The notes under the pieces were generated by a model. The model did no database searches. It was not told the DNA's origin and saw only the letters and a list, made by a program, of their open reading frames with translations. Shown one piece after another: positions 47,911-59,206 of a DNA stretch of 64,000 nucleotides; position 1 is the first letter of the stretch; every line of letters starts with the position of its first letter. Made by a program: the position numbers and the translations under genes. The DNA is from Prosopocoilus inquinatus (lineage: Eukaryota > Arthropoda > Insecta > Coleoptera > Lucanidae): the NCBI GenBank assembly GCA_036172665.1, contig CM069870.1, positions 40,940,001 through 41,004,000 on the forward strand. Direction: 5' to 3'.

Positions 47911-50243
47911 AATCTAGTTACAGGCTAGTAATACTTAATGTTAGTTTCAATTTCCCAGAAGGTAAAACCAGTAAGTTTGGCATCATATTTCAAGCAGGTT
48001 GATTTTAGTTTGGCCAATTTCCCTTGCAAATTGAAACAAATACATATTGTTGTGAATCGCGCAAAAGTTTTGGCACAGATAACGGGTGCCAAACTTTAAC
48101 CGCAAAGCTTACTTCGCGGTTTTAAATTACAAGGTGTGATAAAAATTTCAAAGTACGGAGACCTTCATAACGAAAGTAATATTCTTCGTACATTTCATAA
48201 ATTTATTTTTAGCCCGCCGTGTTTTTATATTCTTTACGCTTTCAAGTTTGTTTGTGCATCATAAAAACTCATGATTTTGCATTTGCATACAAATGTACGG
48301 CGTACTGTGAATTATTTATGACTTCTCTGCGAAGAAGTGAAACTCAAATAAAAAATAAGCTGCAGAAATAAATAAAATAAATATTAAATTGCAATCAAAA
48401 TTTTTCAGTTTTAAATATCTGCACGTATGGATGTATGCGTAATAAGTAAATAAAAAATATACAAAATAACGATTTTGTTTCTTGAATAAAATATTGAAAG
48501 TTAATACCTGTCTTTCTCTAATTTAAAAGAAGTAACGTGCTATCTTGAAATAAAATTTAATGCGTGTTTGTTTGTTTATTGTTGCATATTTTTCAAAGTG
48601 TACCAGTTTTCAAAGGCTGCAAATGTACAGCAAGGCTGCTCATACAAAGAGATTTGACAAGAATAAAAAAAAGATAAAAGACAACAATTTGTAGAGATAA
48701 AACATTTAAGCGATTCTATTTATCAATCTAATAAACTCTCCAGTTTTTTTTTGGAATACCTCAGGGTTCCATATTAGATTCGTTGCTTTTTGTTATATTT
48801 ATAAATGACCTCCCAATCAACATCGACGCCACTACTACATACATATATACGGATGACACGAATATTGTGGTCATATATAAATAATATTAAGTTGAAAACT
48901 GTCACAAAATTAAAGTTACTGGGCGGAATATTAGACAGCAATATAATTTGATCCTTCCATTTGAAGCCACAGTTGCCAAAATTAAATAAATTCATCTTTT
49001 GTACTTTTAAAATCGCGAAGACTATGTGATATTACCACATTACGTCTGGTTTACTTCGCATATTTCAATTAAGCCGTAATATAAGGCTTATTAATTACTT
49101 TGGAGAACCAAATCCAATTTAAGTCTACGTTGTCTACACATTGTTTACGTGTAAAGGAATAACTCTGTCTAGTAGATACACTATTTCTGTTTGCGCTTTC
49201 TTAAGGCATCTTTTGACGTAGAATTTAAATATCCTCTTTTTTATGGAACACCAAGCAGGCTTTAACGTTTTTGAATATATTTTATTTTCCTCTTTAATAT
49301 GATCTAGCATACCAGATATTTATTTTTACAAATAAGAAAATTTAAAAAAAAGTATTTTAAAAAAACAAAAAAAAACTATAGGAAAAATCTGGTTTTCGGT
49401 CTTTTCGCAGTTGTTCACGTCGTAATTTACGCAGTGCAGTGTGGTTTAAGGTCAATCAATACACTTCGTGTTCAGCTAGTGACATTAGTGATTTTTTCTA
49501 TCTATTCTTGTCGCACAAAAAACTCATCTAGGAATAAAAAAAAAACAGAGTCGAGAGTTCGTTATTCAAAGTGACGTTTCACAAATGGCAATTTACTCTA
49601 CTTGACATAATCTAATACATTTTTGACAAGATAGTTGGCCGTAAACTACTACCATCGAATTCCGGAAGCCCCTGAAACTGTCACTTTCCTTGTTGTTCTT
49701 ACTACATTTGTATTTGTTATATTTATTACACAATAAACTCATGTTGATTCCAGCACCTTAGTTTGGTCAACATTACGTAGGGCATAATTATGTTTGAACA
49801 TCTTTTGTAATTAATATTCTACTATCACATTATTTTTATTTTATTACTGTTTTTTCTTCTTCTTTTATGTTACTATTAATCTGTTCAATTGAAAGAGCAC
49901 TTTAAGTTTAACAAATTTTTTTAATTTTCTTGGATAAGGTGCATAAAAACAAATCAGGATCACTTTTAGACTGAAAATAAAAAAAAATATTTTTAATTGA
50001 ATTTTTGAACAGGAGAAGAAGTTAGAACACACTTTTATTCTCTTGTTTCAATGCACACCATATTGTGTTTGTGAATAAAAAGATCATCGTAATGATACAC
50101 TTCTTCCTGCTAATTTTAAGACTGAATTATTTATGAAATATTCTCTTTTGAGAGATAATATTTTAGAGACATACTTAGTTTGACATCCTGAACGCGATGA
50201 CATTTAAAAAAACATAATGTTCCATTTAAAAAATTTGAAAACA
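47911..50243. repeat. 2333-bp tandem duplication, copy 2
   Basis: Directly abuts copy 1 at 47910/47911; the junction reads GAAAACA then AATCTAG. Beyond 50243 the sequence departs to unique DNA. Confidence 0.95.
48753..49123 (+). pseudogene. LINE reverse transcriptase fragment, duplicated copy
   Basis: Appears identical in sequence to the fragment 2333 bp to the left, as part of the tandem duplication. Confidence 0.72.
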
Positions 50244-50384
50244 ATTGAAAAAAAAAACCTGATAGTCATTTGTGTTTCCGAAGGTACCATAAAATCGAGC
50301 AGGAAAAGTTTTCTAATTTACATAAGTCGCACGGTAAAACTACAAATAAGATAGTTAGATATTGTAGCGTCTTCCACTGAACAG

Positions 50385-50455
50385 CTGTATACACCTTCCT
50401 GCTTCTCGTGAGCGACTCAAGTCATTTTAGACAAATTTCATTTTCAAATATTGGC
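50385..50455 (+). repeat. Interspersed repeat, copy C
   Basis: TGCTTCTCGTGAGCGACTCAA and ACAAATTTCATTTT align with copies A and B. Confidence 0.5.
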
Positions 50456-50736
50456 AGTGATAATGTTCAAAAATATAACCACAAACTTAGAAATGAATGT
50501 TGAAATTTTTGACAAGTATATTTTTTGTGCTACCAACACAAATGTTGCCTACTCTGAATGTCAAAAAATCGTGAATGGAAAAAACATATTAATTTTGGCT
50601 GCATCCCTCAACTCCTAAGAAATTGGTACATAATAGTAAAGGTGCGTACAGGGTAAAGTTACAGTTACATCTTGGTGGGGATGTCAGGCAATAAGTTCCC
50701 GTTACGAGCCGTATAACACGATCACTTTTGTGTAAA

Positions 50737-50809
50737 ATACTGAATGTCTCACAACGTACGGAGGAGATTGAAAGGGCATCTCCTCCGTATGTTATGAGAC
50801 ACCCAGTAT
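50737..50809. mobile_element. Hairpin MITE, 73 bp, mariner-like ends
   Basis: ATACTGAATGTCTCACAACG...GGAGGAGAT pairs with ATCTCCTCC...GTTATGAGACACCCAGTAT across a 9-nt loop, giving arms of 32 bp. The TACTG(G)GTGTCTCAT ends and surrounding TA resemble mariner termini. Confidence 0.7.
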
Positions 50810-51105
50810 ACATAAATTTGTTACAAAGTGACAACGCAGCTCAAAACTGCTATATAACCGTTGCGTTGGGTGTCCCTTGTCATGTTGGAATAATTCCAAT
50901 TTGCAGTTTTCACAATATCGAAAGAATCTCAGAAAATGCTGTATTCAGCGATTTTCGCAGAGAAAACCACTGTGGAGTAAAATTCCAAAACTTGGTGAAG
51001 CAGAAGGCGTGCGCAACAAATTCCAACAATTTTTTTATTTTCTCTGTGAAAAAATCGCATTTGCGAATAAATTGGGCAAGTCGTTTTTGGTCTGCAGTGG
51101 GAATG

Positions 51106-51170
51106 TCGAGCTACGTCTCTGCTGAAGAAGCCCCAAGCAGGGCTGAAACAGCTGTCCAGAGGCTGCTCGA
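51106..51170 (+). ncRNA. Hammerhead ribozyme 1 of the array
   Basis: Stem I distal TCGAG/CTCGA (51106-51110 with 51166-51170), internal loop, proximal CTCTG/CAGAG (51117-51121 with 51157-51161). CTGAAGA is at 51122-51128; stem II AGCCC/GGGCT (51129-51133 with 51140-51144); GAAA at 51145-51148; a palindromic 3-bp stem III CAGCTG; triplet GTC with predicted cleavage after 51156. All core positions are canonical (N7 = A). Confidence 0.88.
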
Positions 51171-51416
51171 GGTTTTCACTGCAATCAAGAACGATTTGCA
51201 CAAAATTTTTCTAAAACTTTCATTATGCTTTGACAGCAAGCATGGCCGCCTTGCATGGGGGACTTATTAGGAGCAAATCCCGCTTCAATTTGTCTATCCT
51301 ACTGCAATGTCAGGTCAAAAAGCGATAGTAAGATGTCCCTATTTTATCTGTTCATCATTCTTACATCACAATTGCGAATAAATTGGGCAAGTCGTTTTTG
51401 GTCTGCAGTGGGAATG

Positions 51417-51481
51417 TCGAGCTACGCCTCTGCTGAAGAAGCCCCAAGCAGGGCTGAAACAGCTGTCCAGAGGCTGCTCGA
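51417..51481 (+). ncRNA. Hammerhead ribozyme 2 of the array
   Basis: The same fold as unit 1, with one substitution in the stem I internal loop (TACGCCTCTG). Predicted cleavage is after 51467. All stems and core bases are intact. Confidence 0.88.
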
Positions 51482-51728
51482 GGTTTTCACTGCAATCAAA
51501 AACGATTTGCACAAATTTTTTCTAAAAACTTTCATTATGCTTTGACAGCAAGCATCGCCGCCTTGCATGGGGGACTTATTAGGAGCAAATCCCGCTTCAA
51601 TTTGTCTATCCTACTGCAATGTCAGGTCAAAACGCGATAGTAAGATGTCGCTATTTTATCTGTTCATCATTCTTACATCGCATTTGCGAATAAATTGGGC
51701 AAGTCGTTTTTGGTCTGCAGTGGGAATG

Positions 51729-51793
51729 TCGAGCTACGTCTCTGCTGAAGAAACCCCAAGCAGGGCTGAAACAGCTGTCCAGAGGCTGCTCCA
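51729..51793 (+). ncRNA. Hammerhead ribozyme 3 of the array
   Basis: CTGAAGA, GAAA and GTC are intact, with predicted cleavage after 51779. Stem II is weakened by a G-to-A change (AACCC facing GGGCT), and the distal stem I has one mismatch (CTCCA facing TCGAG), so activity may be lower than in units 1 and 2. Confidence 0.82.
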
Positions 51794-52518
51794 GGTTTTC
51801 ACTGCAATCAAAAACGATTTGCACAAAATTTTTCTAAAAACTTTCATTATGCTTTGACAGCAAGCATGGCCGCCTTGCATGGGGGACTTATTAGGAGCAA
51901 ATCCCGCTTCAATTTGTCTATCCTACTGCAATGTCAGGTCAAAAAGCGATAGTAAGATGTCGCTATTTTATCTGTTCTTTGTTTCCTTCGTTGATTTTTT
52001 TTGACGGAAAAAATAAATTTTTAACTAGTCACTAATCTCATGTACAATTCTTTGAAATTCCTTCACTTCGAATTCTGAAACCAAATTTTCCATCCTTTTA
52101 AGTATTATATCTGTGTAAAATATTGCGCAACTATTAAATTCACCCAATGCAATAAATTCCAAATATCATTCTTAAAATTTATATCATAATTGAAGTTGAA
52201 ATTTATATCATTGAACTATGTAATAATATAGATTAGATAATCTACAATCAGTCAAAGCAGTGCATTTACTGAATTCAAATTGCGGACTTCTGGCAGGTTG
52301 TTCATTGTTAGATATACTTTAGATACAGCTCGTTCTATACCCTACTGTTCTAATATAATAGCTCGGTGTAATTAGATTATATAAACCCCACCTATACCTC
52401 GCACCCCTCCGTCTTTACAACTTGCTGAAATTAATAGCTCTTACAGTAATAAAGTTATAATAATTTAATGAAAATTGCATTGAATTTCTGGAGTGTAATT
52501 AATGAAATAAATTACTTA

Positions 52519-52655
52519 TGCCCGTTTGCACCACTTTCACTTAAAATTTTAAGTCCCACTTAAATTGTTAAGTGACACTTTTTCAATAACAGAAAGTATA
52601 ACTTAGCCACTTAAGTAGGACTTAAAATTTTAAGTGAAAGTGGTGCAAACGGGCA
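52519..52655. mobile_element. Hairpin MITE, 137 bp, TTA target duplications
   Basis: TGCCCGTTTGCACCACTTTC at the left end and its exact complement at the right extend through CACTTAAAATTTTAAGTCC to near-perfect arms of about 39 bp. TTA flanks both sides (52516-52518 and 52656-52658), the Harbinger-type target. The near-perfect arms suggest recent mobility. Confidence 0.88.
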
Positions 52656-55395
52656 TTAAACAGTGAAGTAGAAATAAAACAAATTTCACGTTCTTAGTCA
52701 TACGTAGCTTGATGTCTTCGCAATGTTTTGGGATTTACTTCTAAGAATTACTCAGTATTTTACAACATAGGGATTTAACATAGGAAAAGAGAAACTGATT
52801 TATACGTATTATGTTCCTAGTAAATTCAAACGAATTTGTAGGTTGAAATCGGAAATATTTTGGTATTTTGAAATTAAATTTCTCCACGGCCATTAGTGAA
52901 TGTAATAATTCCGAAATAATTTTTAAGAACTTTTCAGATAGAATGTTCATTCTAAAACACTTGCTTCTTATGTATTTTCATTCCACAGTGATCATCAAAT
53001 GGAAAAAAGCTTTATTTTTTATTTTTTGAAAAAACTTTTTGCGGCAATAATTAAGTCTATTCTGTAAGCATTTCATATCAATTGTTATGCTTGTTACGAT
53101 TGATAAGTAACAAGCATAACAACTGATTTCCTAAAAACCTTCTTCTCTTCAACCGATTGTTACGGCATATTGAAAATTGTTTCAAATTTTGTTTTGCATA
53201 CTACAGTTCAGAACCCAAGAGCAAATTTTATTCCATTGAATATTTTTTATGAATATACATAAATGAATAAGCTAAAGACTCGTTAGAGTTAAATGCCAAA
53301 TGCCCACTGACTCCTTCACATCTTGAACAAAACTGAGAATATCGAAAATCTTTTTTTTTTGTAATATCAGAGAAATTTTGTCCGTTAACCAAGAAACACA
53401 TTTTATAAATATTTATCGAATACTACTAAAATTTTGTCTAATATATCCAACAATTCCAAGTTACATTTTTAAATTTTTTTTGTATCTTAAATAAGTGCTA
53501 CCTTTACTTGAACGTTACTCATCGGCTCTGTCCTGCTTATATTTGGTTATTGCACAAAACTATTTGCGCAAAACGCTTAAAAAGTTTAAGACCGAGATAC
53601 CTTCACATTTTTTGAAGAAAATGCTTTAAGTGTAAGCAAATGCTCCGTTTAATTCATAGAATTAGTCTTATTATAAGTATGAACCTTTTGCTCCAATCGA
53701 AGCAAATGTTTTAATTCAGAGCTCAAAGCAATTATTTCGAAATATTATTCATGTATATTGAAGAATCTTATAGGAAAAGCATTTGCTACATTTTATTCAT
53801 CACATCCAATAACATATTCCTACTGGATGTTAATACAAATAAAGACGTATAAATACGTATTATTGCAATTATAGGCCTATTGTAAGTTTCAATTTAAGTC
53901 AGTAGTCCTATCGCACTTCCTTTTAGTATTCATGGAAGACTGAAATTTTTGTCGAACTCTGCAAAATACAGCCTCATTAAAATAAAAAATTATAACCCCG
54001 TCTCTCTTAAAACTTCATTAATGTTCGTCTTCATTAAACAAGCTGACGCAGATTGATGTTTCATCCCGTATACGACTTAATAAAGTTTAAGGTAAGTTTA
54101 AAGCTAAATTAATACAACATACATTGACGTCAGTGATTACATAAATTATTACTTAAGGCTGTTTGCTCGGCCCCAAAATCGTTTTTCCCATTTCCTGGGC
54201 TTATTTTTCATTAAAATCGTACCAATTTTTCGCGAAAAATTTTTAAATAGATTCTGTTAGGCGGCTAAAGGCTCGTTTTTCGAGAATTGCCAAAAAGGCC
54301 TTAAAAAAAAATTAAAATTAAAAAAATTCGAAAATGTAAGCCTTTAGCCGAAATTTCGCAGTATTCAATAATAATAAACCGTTTAGTTTTTTTTTTTATT
54401 TTTAAAAATAAGGTCAGGAAATGGGAAACAAAATGAAATTTTCGGAATGAAATCGCTGAAATCAAATGTGGTATGTGATACACGCTAGCTCCGCCTTCGG
54501 GCCTAGTGCAAGAGGGGCGAATTCGCACATTCATTCTCCCGATTTAGTGACAGATGAAGAGTATGAGTGAGAGCGAATGCGTTTCAGTGCGTGTATGAGT
54601 GAAACACAGAATACACGCACCATAAACACACAAACGCTACCGAGCGCTGCCAGAAAATAAAGTTCCTATAATTCTAGATTCTAAGTTTTCTCTTTTCAGA
54701 GTCGTGCTTTTTGGTAAATTTTTTTACGGTACATTGAAAGAAACATTTTTGTCATAATAAACTTCTGCAAATCTGGTAGTCATGCACTTAATTAGTTTTA
54801 AAAAGGGGATGTTCAATATTTTGCTCAATATTTTGTTATTTATTTGTGTACACATTTACCTTGACATCATTAAAAATGCCTGTTAATGCATGTAATTAAT
54901 ATTATGTGATAACACAGGAATAAACAATAAGTAAAATGGGTCGGTGATGTAACATTTTGAATATCAAGTTCACCCAAATAGTGAAACGGAACTGCGTCAA
55001 ATAATTTTTGTTTCTACACAACTAATTGAATAAAATATAAATACTTGATGAATACGAGGATTCAGATCTCATCAACTGTAACCTAATCTACAACCACGGT
55101 TTCAAATTTGTAAGTGCATCTGCATTATACGATATTTTTAAACATTCGTCAAGCATCTCAAAAAAAAAAAAATTAAAAGCTTGTTTTTGATCCTGTTAAT
55201 ATTAACGTTCTGGTGATAATAGTGCGGCCATTTTGAATCATATTGTACTACACACTAAAAGAATCTGGAACACGTAATACGTTCTGTTGTAAATACGAGG
55301 AGTTAATTATTGTTGCTATCATGTATTCGTCCGTTTGTTTATATCCGTGTTTTTTAAGTTTCTCTAGAAACAAGTTTAAAATTGCATTCAAACTA

Positions 55396-55520
55396 ATAGC
55401 GTTTTCCACTGGCTGCACTAGTGCGCACTGAGTGTATTTCCAACTCGTTTCAGCTTTATGTAATAAAACGAGATGGAGATACACTCAGTGCATACCGGTG
55501 CAGCCAGCAGAAAACGCTAT
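55396..55520. mobile_element. Hairpin MITE, second copy of the 9785-9907 family
   Basis: The termini ATAGCGTTTTCCACTGGCTG and their inverted partner form long arms continuing through CACTAGTGCGCACTGAGTGTA and its partner. The central ACGAGATGGAGATA and TTATGTAATAAAAC match the loop of the 9.8-kb copy. Confidence 0.7.
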
Positions 55521-56073
55521 AATAAAATAACTCAAATATGTATGCACAACAATTGTCTCAATTTTTTTTTAGTGGACATAGTACAGTTAGATATTATATG
55601 GCATTATATAATATGGAATCTTGCAGAGCAGATTTCAAATACAGATCTATTTCAGAATTGTCACCAGATTATCAGAAAGAGGTTTCAACTGTCCAGATCG
55701 ATCAGGATCGTTATTTTAATTTTCTTTTCAAGCCAGTATAGGCAGCATATGTTCTAAATGAAAATATTTTAACTTCGGCTTCATTTTATGCCAAAAATTG
55801 TCATCTTTTTTAATCTGAAAAAGAAAACGTATTACAGGTGTGTTGTAAATGTAAATTCTTGTTATTTTTTCTAAAATCGTCTATAATTTCTATTTTATAC
55901 ACTAGTCTTCAAAACCAAATCGGTTTTACTTATTTTTATTGTCAAAATTATAGCTTTCGTGTGCTTAAAAGTTGAAACTGTTACAAAAATAATCTTATAA
56001 GATTTCAGAAAAAAATAATGTATTATGATGAATTCAGAACTTTCTTGACGTTTATGTAAATAACATTACTTGT

Positions 56074-56754
56074 TCACATATCATTCCCAAAGGTGTCCAT
56101 ACAACGAATACAACTATTCGTTAAAGCCAACTGCCCTTGAATCCGATAATAGTAGATATGTGTTTTCTTCAGTTTCACAGTATTGCCATCCAAAAAGAAA
56201 TAGGGCATAACTTTCATCTTTGCTGCTTCCTGAGGAGTTATTTTGAACTTCGCTAACTTATAGGGACACTTGATCTCAATTATAGCATCCTCACCAACTA
56301 GTCCATCAGGACTAGCTCCAAGATACGGCATTTCTTTAGATATAAATAATCCGCCGTTCAACTTTATGTCCAAATTCCTATGAAAATTGTTTTCTCGCTA
56401 TTTCTTCATGGTTACGGCACCAATTTGTAACTATACTTTCGAAAAATTAGAGGAAATTAATTTTTACGCCAATTTTTGGGCATCAGTTGTTTGACTTCTT
56501 TTACAGACAATACCAAATTTCGTTGCTGTTAGTCTTCGCTCTTTATGCCATTTCACTTTGGTGTTTTGGCCAACAGTGTTTCCCTCTAACGATTCTAACT
56601 CTACCTGGGTCCTGCTCAAGTAGTTCATTAAAGATGATTTATTTTCTTCTAAGTTTTTAAGAGGGATCACCTCTTCTATTAGTCCGTAGTCACCCTCAGC
56701 TTCGGCTGCCTGTTTTCTTTTCTGCCTTGCCCAAGAAATAGTTGTGCTCTGCAT
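56074..56754 (-). pseudogene. YqaJ-type exonuclease domain of a Mutator-like/YqaJ transposon gene
   Basis: The minus-strand frame at 56754-56464 ends in KWHKERRLTATKFGIVCKR, the R-x-TAS-FG opening of insect YqaJ domains. After stops and a frameshift (about 56464-56380, where HEEIARKQF is readable in another frame), the frame at 56373-56074 continues: GGLFISKEMPYLGASPDGLV, EDAIIEIKCPYKLA, HIYYYRIQGQLALT. The nuclease signature Asp (SPDG) and Glu-x-Lys (EIK) are retained. In insects such domains occur at the C-terminus of transposon proteins that also carry a Mutator-like transposase region, which is found here at 58.3-58.9 kb on the same strand, separated by a 1.3-kb insertion. The gene is broken. 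Confidence 0.8.
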
Positions 56755-56842
56755 TTTCGGTAAAAACGTCTCCTACGCAACTTTGACGTATAAAGTGTAC
56801 CCGGATAGAAAGATGATTAAATTAGCAAAAAGGTGCAGGTTC

Positions 56843-58190
56843 GAGAGCTTATTAAGAATCCTTGAAAATGGATTCTTAATAAGCTCTCAAATTTTCAATA
56901 ATCTAACCTAACCTTAAAATTTTTAATTGGTGATTTTGTGGGCCCTTTTAAGAGAGACTTTTTTTCTAAATGCAATGATGTATCACATGATATGGAAACT
57001 TCTTCAAAATTTTGAGAAACAGAACTTATTCTTTTTATGAATAGAAATCGCTAGTGCCATGATCACAAAACTTTGTTATCGAGACTGTTACAAGCTAACC
57101 GCGCCCTTGTTAACGTTGGTAATAAACGGGCGTTTACATTACATACATATTTGTATTATACATGTGTCCTACATATTGTTTGACAAGTCTGGAATGAATC
57201 TGAAATTTGTCTGATACTACTATTACATTTTTCATGTATTTGACATGTATCCGACATGTTTTACCAGACAGATTTGTATTCCAAATTAATGGAAAACACA
57301 GCGATCGCAGACCATACAAAGGTACTTTACACACGTGCAGAATAGTTAGCTGTTTTAAACTATTAAGCGATCTGATGGTTTGTGACGATGGAGTGATCCA
57401 AAAAGAGCATAGTAATATTATGCTGCCGCGGCCAAAAACAAAAATTGATTGTCATCTTTCACGAGCGATACTTTTTCTTATTATTAAATACTAGATATGT
57501 AGCGAACAGGTCACATAGTGTAAACGATGTCCTGTGCTAGTATTTGTCGAAGACTTGTGCTAAAGATTCATCAGGATTTGTATGCGACAAGTCGACAGGT
57601 TTGTAAAGATTTGTTTTTGAATTTATTGAAGACATGTATGTAATATAAGCACTCCTTAAGGATTGCAGAACTTTAAATAGGTCTCGATTCACTTGATTGC
57701 GACTATACGTATACCAAGTGCTACAAGAACGTAGAACTTACTCGTGAAATATACGAAGCTCAGTATCCAGAAAAGGCTACACAGATGAAGCTGCAGTGCC
57801 ACTGATCGTTCGTAGATAATCGTGTACAAGCGATTAAAATTTTTCACCAATGAAATTCTTATCTTTTTGGCACATTATACCCCTAGCTGATGTGATATTG
57901 GTTTAAAATTTTAATGGCTCGCTCACCATTGGCTGCAATCGATCAGTGCCGCTGCAGAATAACTTGATAAACAAAAAGCAAAGTTTCTGTGATCATGGCA
58001 CTAGCGATTTCTGTTCGTAAAAAGAATAAGTTCGGTTTTCAAAATTTTGAAGAAGTCTCCAAATCGTGTGCTACATCATTGTATTCAGAAATAAATTTTC
58101 TCTTAAAAGGGCCAACAAAATTAGGGAGTACCAATTTAAAATGTTAAGGTTAGGTTAGATTATTGAAAATTTGTAAAAATGAGATTAGTT
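56843..58190. mobile_element. Foldback element splitting the Mutator/YqaJ gene
   Basis: Inverted arms of about 205 bp lie at about 56880-57085 and 57975-58185. Both carry GATCATGGCACTAGCGATTTCT, AAAAAGAATAAGTTC, AAAATTTTGAAGAAGT, CTCTTAAAAGGGCC and AAGGTTAGGTTAGATTATTG (in one or the other orientation). A perfect 19-bp hairpin (56843-56888; GAGAGCTTATTAAGAATCC with loop TTGAAAAT) abuts the left arm. Between the arms, a second inverted pair (CTGCAGTGCCACTGATCG near 57791 and its partner near 57937-57955) marks a further MITE. No transposase is recognised. Confidence 0.7.
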
Positions 58191-58317
58191 TTATTAAGTG
58201 CCCATAAAAGTACTTAAATTATCGTGCAAACTAGTTCAAACCGCATCTCAATATCTTAAGTAACAAAAAAGTTACGGCAAATAAAAGAAATTAGGAGATT
58301 TTGGTTTTTGTAAAATT

Positions 58318-58929
58318 TTAACCAAGTTGGCCATGACAAGTAATATTTGAAAATGGACTGTCAATGAACTCTCGAACCTGCATCTTTTTTAAACATCTCT
58401 CTATCTGTTCAAAGACAGAAGTTACCCATGCTGTTCCTACGTATCCGGGCACACTGTATACTTTGGTATATTTGCCTGGACTTTTCCCGACCATTCTCTT
58501 ATAAATGCGGTGGTAATATTGCTCACTGTAATTATAAGAAACGCTCGCAGAGGGGCATCTCACTTTGTAGCTATTTTTCAAAGAGAAGTTAACTCTTTTT
58601 CCACCAACAAATTTTGAAACAATAGAATTGTACGTCTCCGCTGCATTAATGTTCATATTTAAAAGTAAGCTGTATGCATTATGCGTCAAATGATTACAGC
58701 AAGCAATAATATCATGAAAATCTTTGAACCCGGTGCAAAAATAAACGTCACAGTGAGAATGATCGCTGAATACGTGCTTAGAGCAATTAATAATGTCCTT
58801 TTTTAACGCATTAACTTGCTCTGTGAGCATTTTATCTTCCTTGCGTCGGTACATTAGAGCACTATTAATTCCTATTCCAATAACCTTAAGTACGGTCATA
58901 TTTATTCCAACGTTTAAATCAGGGTTCAA
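58318..58929 (-). pseudogene. Mutator-like transposase C-terminal region
   Basis: A 203-codon minus-strand frame without an ATG start reads LTEQVNALKKDIINCSKHVF, DHSHCDVYFCTGFKD, LLLNMNINAAETYNSIVSKF, GGKRVNFSLKNSY and GKSPGKYTK. This matches the region that precedes YqaJ in insect Mutator-like transposon proteins. After SPGKYTKVY the sequence no longer resembles the family, because the foldback insertion begins nearby. Relative to the neighbouring duplicate, about 14 codons after GFKD are deleted. It is an inactive fragment. Confidence 0.72.
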
Positions 58930-59206
58930 ATCAAACAGGCGATGCGTTTTTTTGTGTCATTGTTTCAATTCTGATAAACTTTCACTTTCCGACAGACGTA
59001 GTTTTATTTCCCGAGTTTTAAATAGTTGCTGTGTTAGATCAGGTCGCCGTTTTTATTTACATCAATTTACATAAAAAATTTTTACTCATCTGAGTGTGCG
59101 CTCGCCCTTAAAAATTTGCAGAAGGCCGCGGGCGGTGCCCATGTGAATGAACCCTTATCCGAATGTTTTCTTGTGGGTGTATCAAACTGATATGTAAACC
59201 ATTCAT
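58501..59206. repeat. Tandem duplicated segment, copy 1 (Mutator-like region plus flank)
   Basis: ATAAATGCGGTGGTAATATTG at the start and TGTCAAAC...GTAAACCA at the end recur about 710-735 bp to the right, at 59207-59940. The duplication includes the Mutator-like fragment, a 5' flank with GCCGCGGGCGGT, and TCACATGG-type sequence. Copies differ by scattered substitutions and indels, so it is older than the 2333-bp duplication. Confidence 0.75.

Larger units (their letters stand above)
51055..51977 (+). repeat. Retrozyme-like tandem array, three ~312-bp units each with a hammerhead ribozyme
   Basis: The units start at about 51055, 51366 and 51678. Ribozyme cores are spaced 311 and 312 bp apart, and the third unit stops about 12 bp short. 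Shared landmarks are GCGAATAAATTGGGCAAGTC, the ribozyme, TTTTCACTGCAATCAA, CATTATGCTTTGACAGCAAG, CTTGCATGGGGGACTTATTA and CCTACTGCAATGTCAGGTCA. Units differ by a few substitutions. The repeat has no convincing protein. Tandem repeats of a few hundred bp with type I hammerheads are the known form of animal retrozymes, non-autonomous elements thought to spread through self-cleaved, circularised RNA. Each open frame that crosses the array is a by-product of the ribozyme sequence. Confidence 0.85.
51978..56073. other. AT-rich intergenic DNA with scattered MITEs
   Basis: Apart from the MITEs listed at 52519 and 55396, no gene is recognised. At 54262-54352 two short inverted blocks (CGGCTAAAGGCT and AGCCTTTAGCCG) face each other around a gap. 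A GC-richer patch at 54480-54650, with TAGCTCCGCCTTCGGGCC, is followed by GTGAGTGAGAG-type sequence; its nature is unknown. Confidence 0.45.

Noticed and set aside
50728..51857. Apparent repeated protein (SRAETAVQRLL) in three frames
   Set aside because: The residues are the translation of the hammerhead ribozyme and its flanks; there is no start context, and the frames are bounded by the repeat.
51055..51977. CRISPR-like array
   Set aside because: Units are 312 bp with no short-repeat/unique-spacer pattern, and the DNA is eukaryotic.
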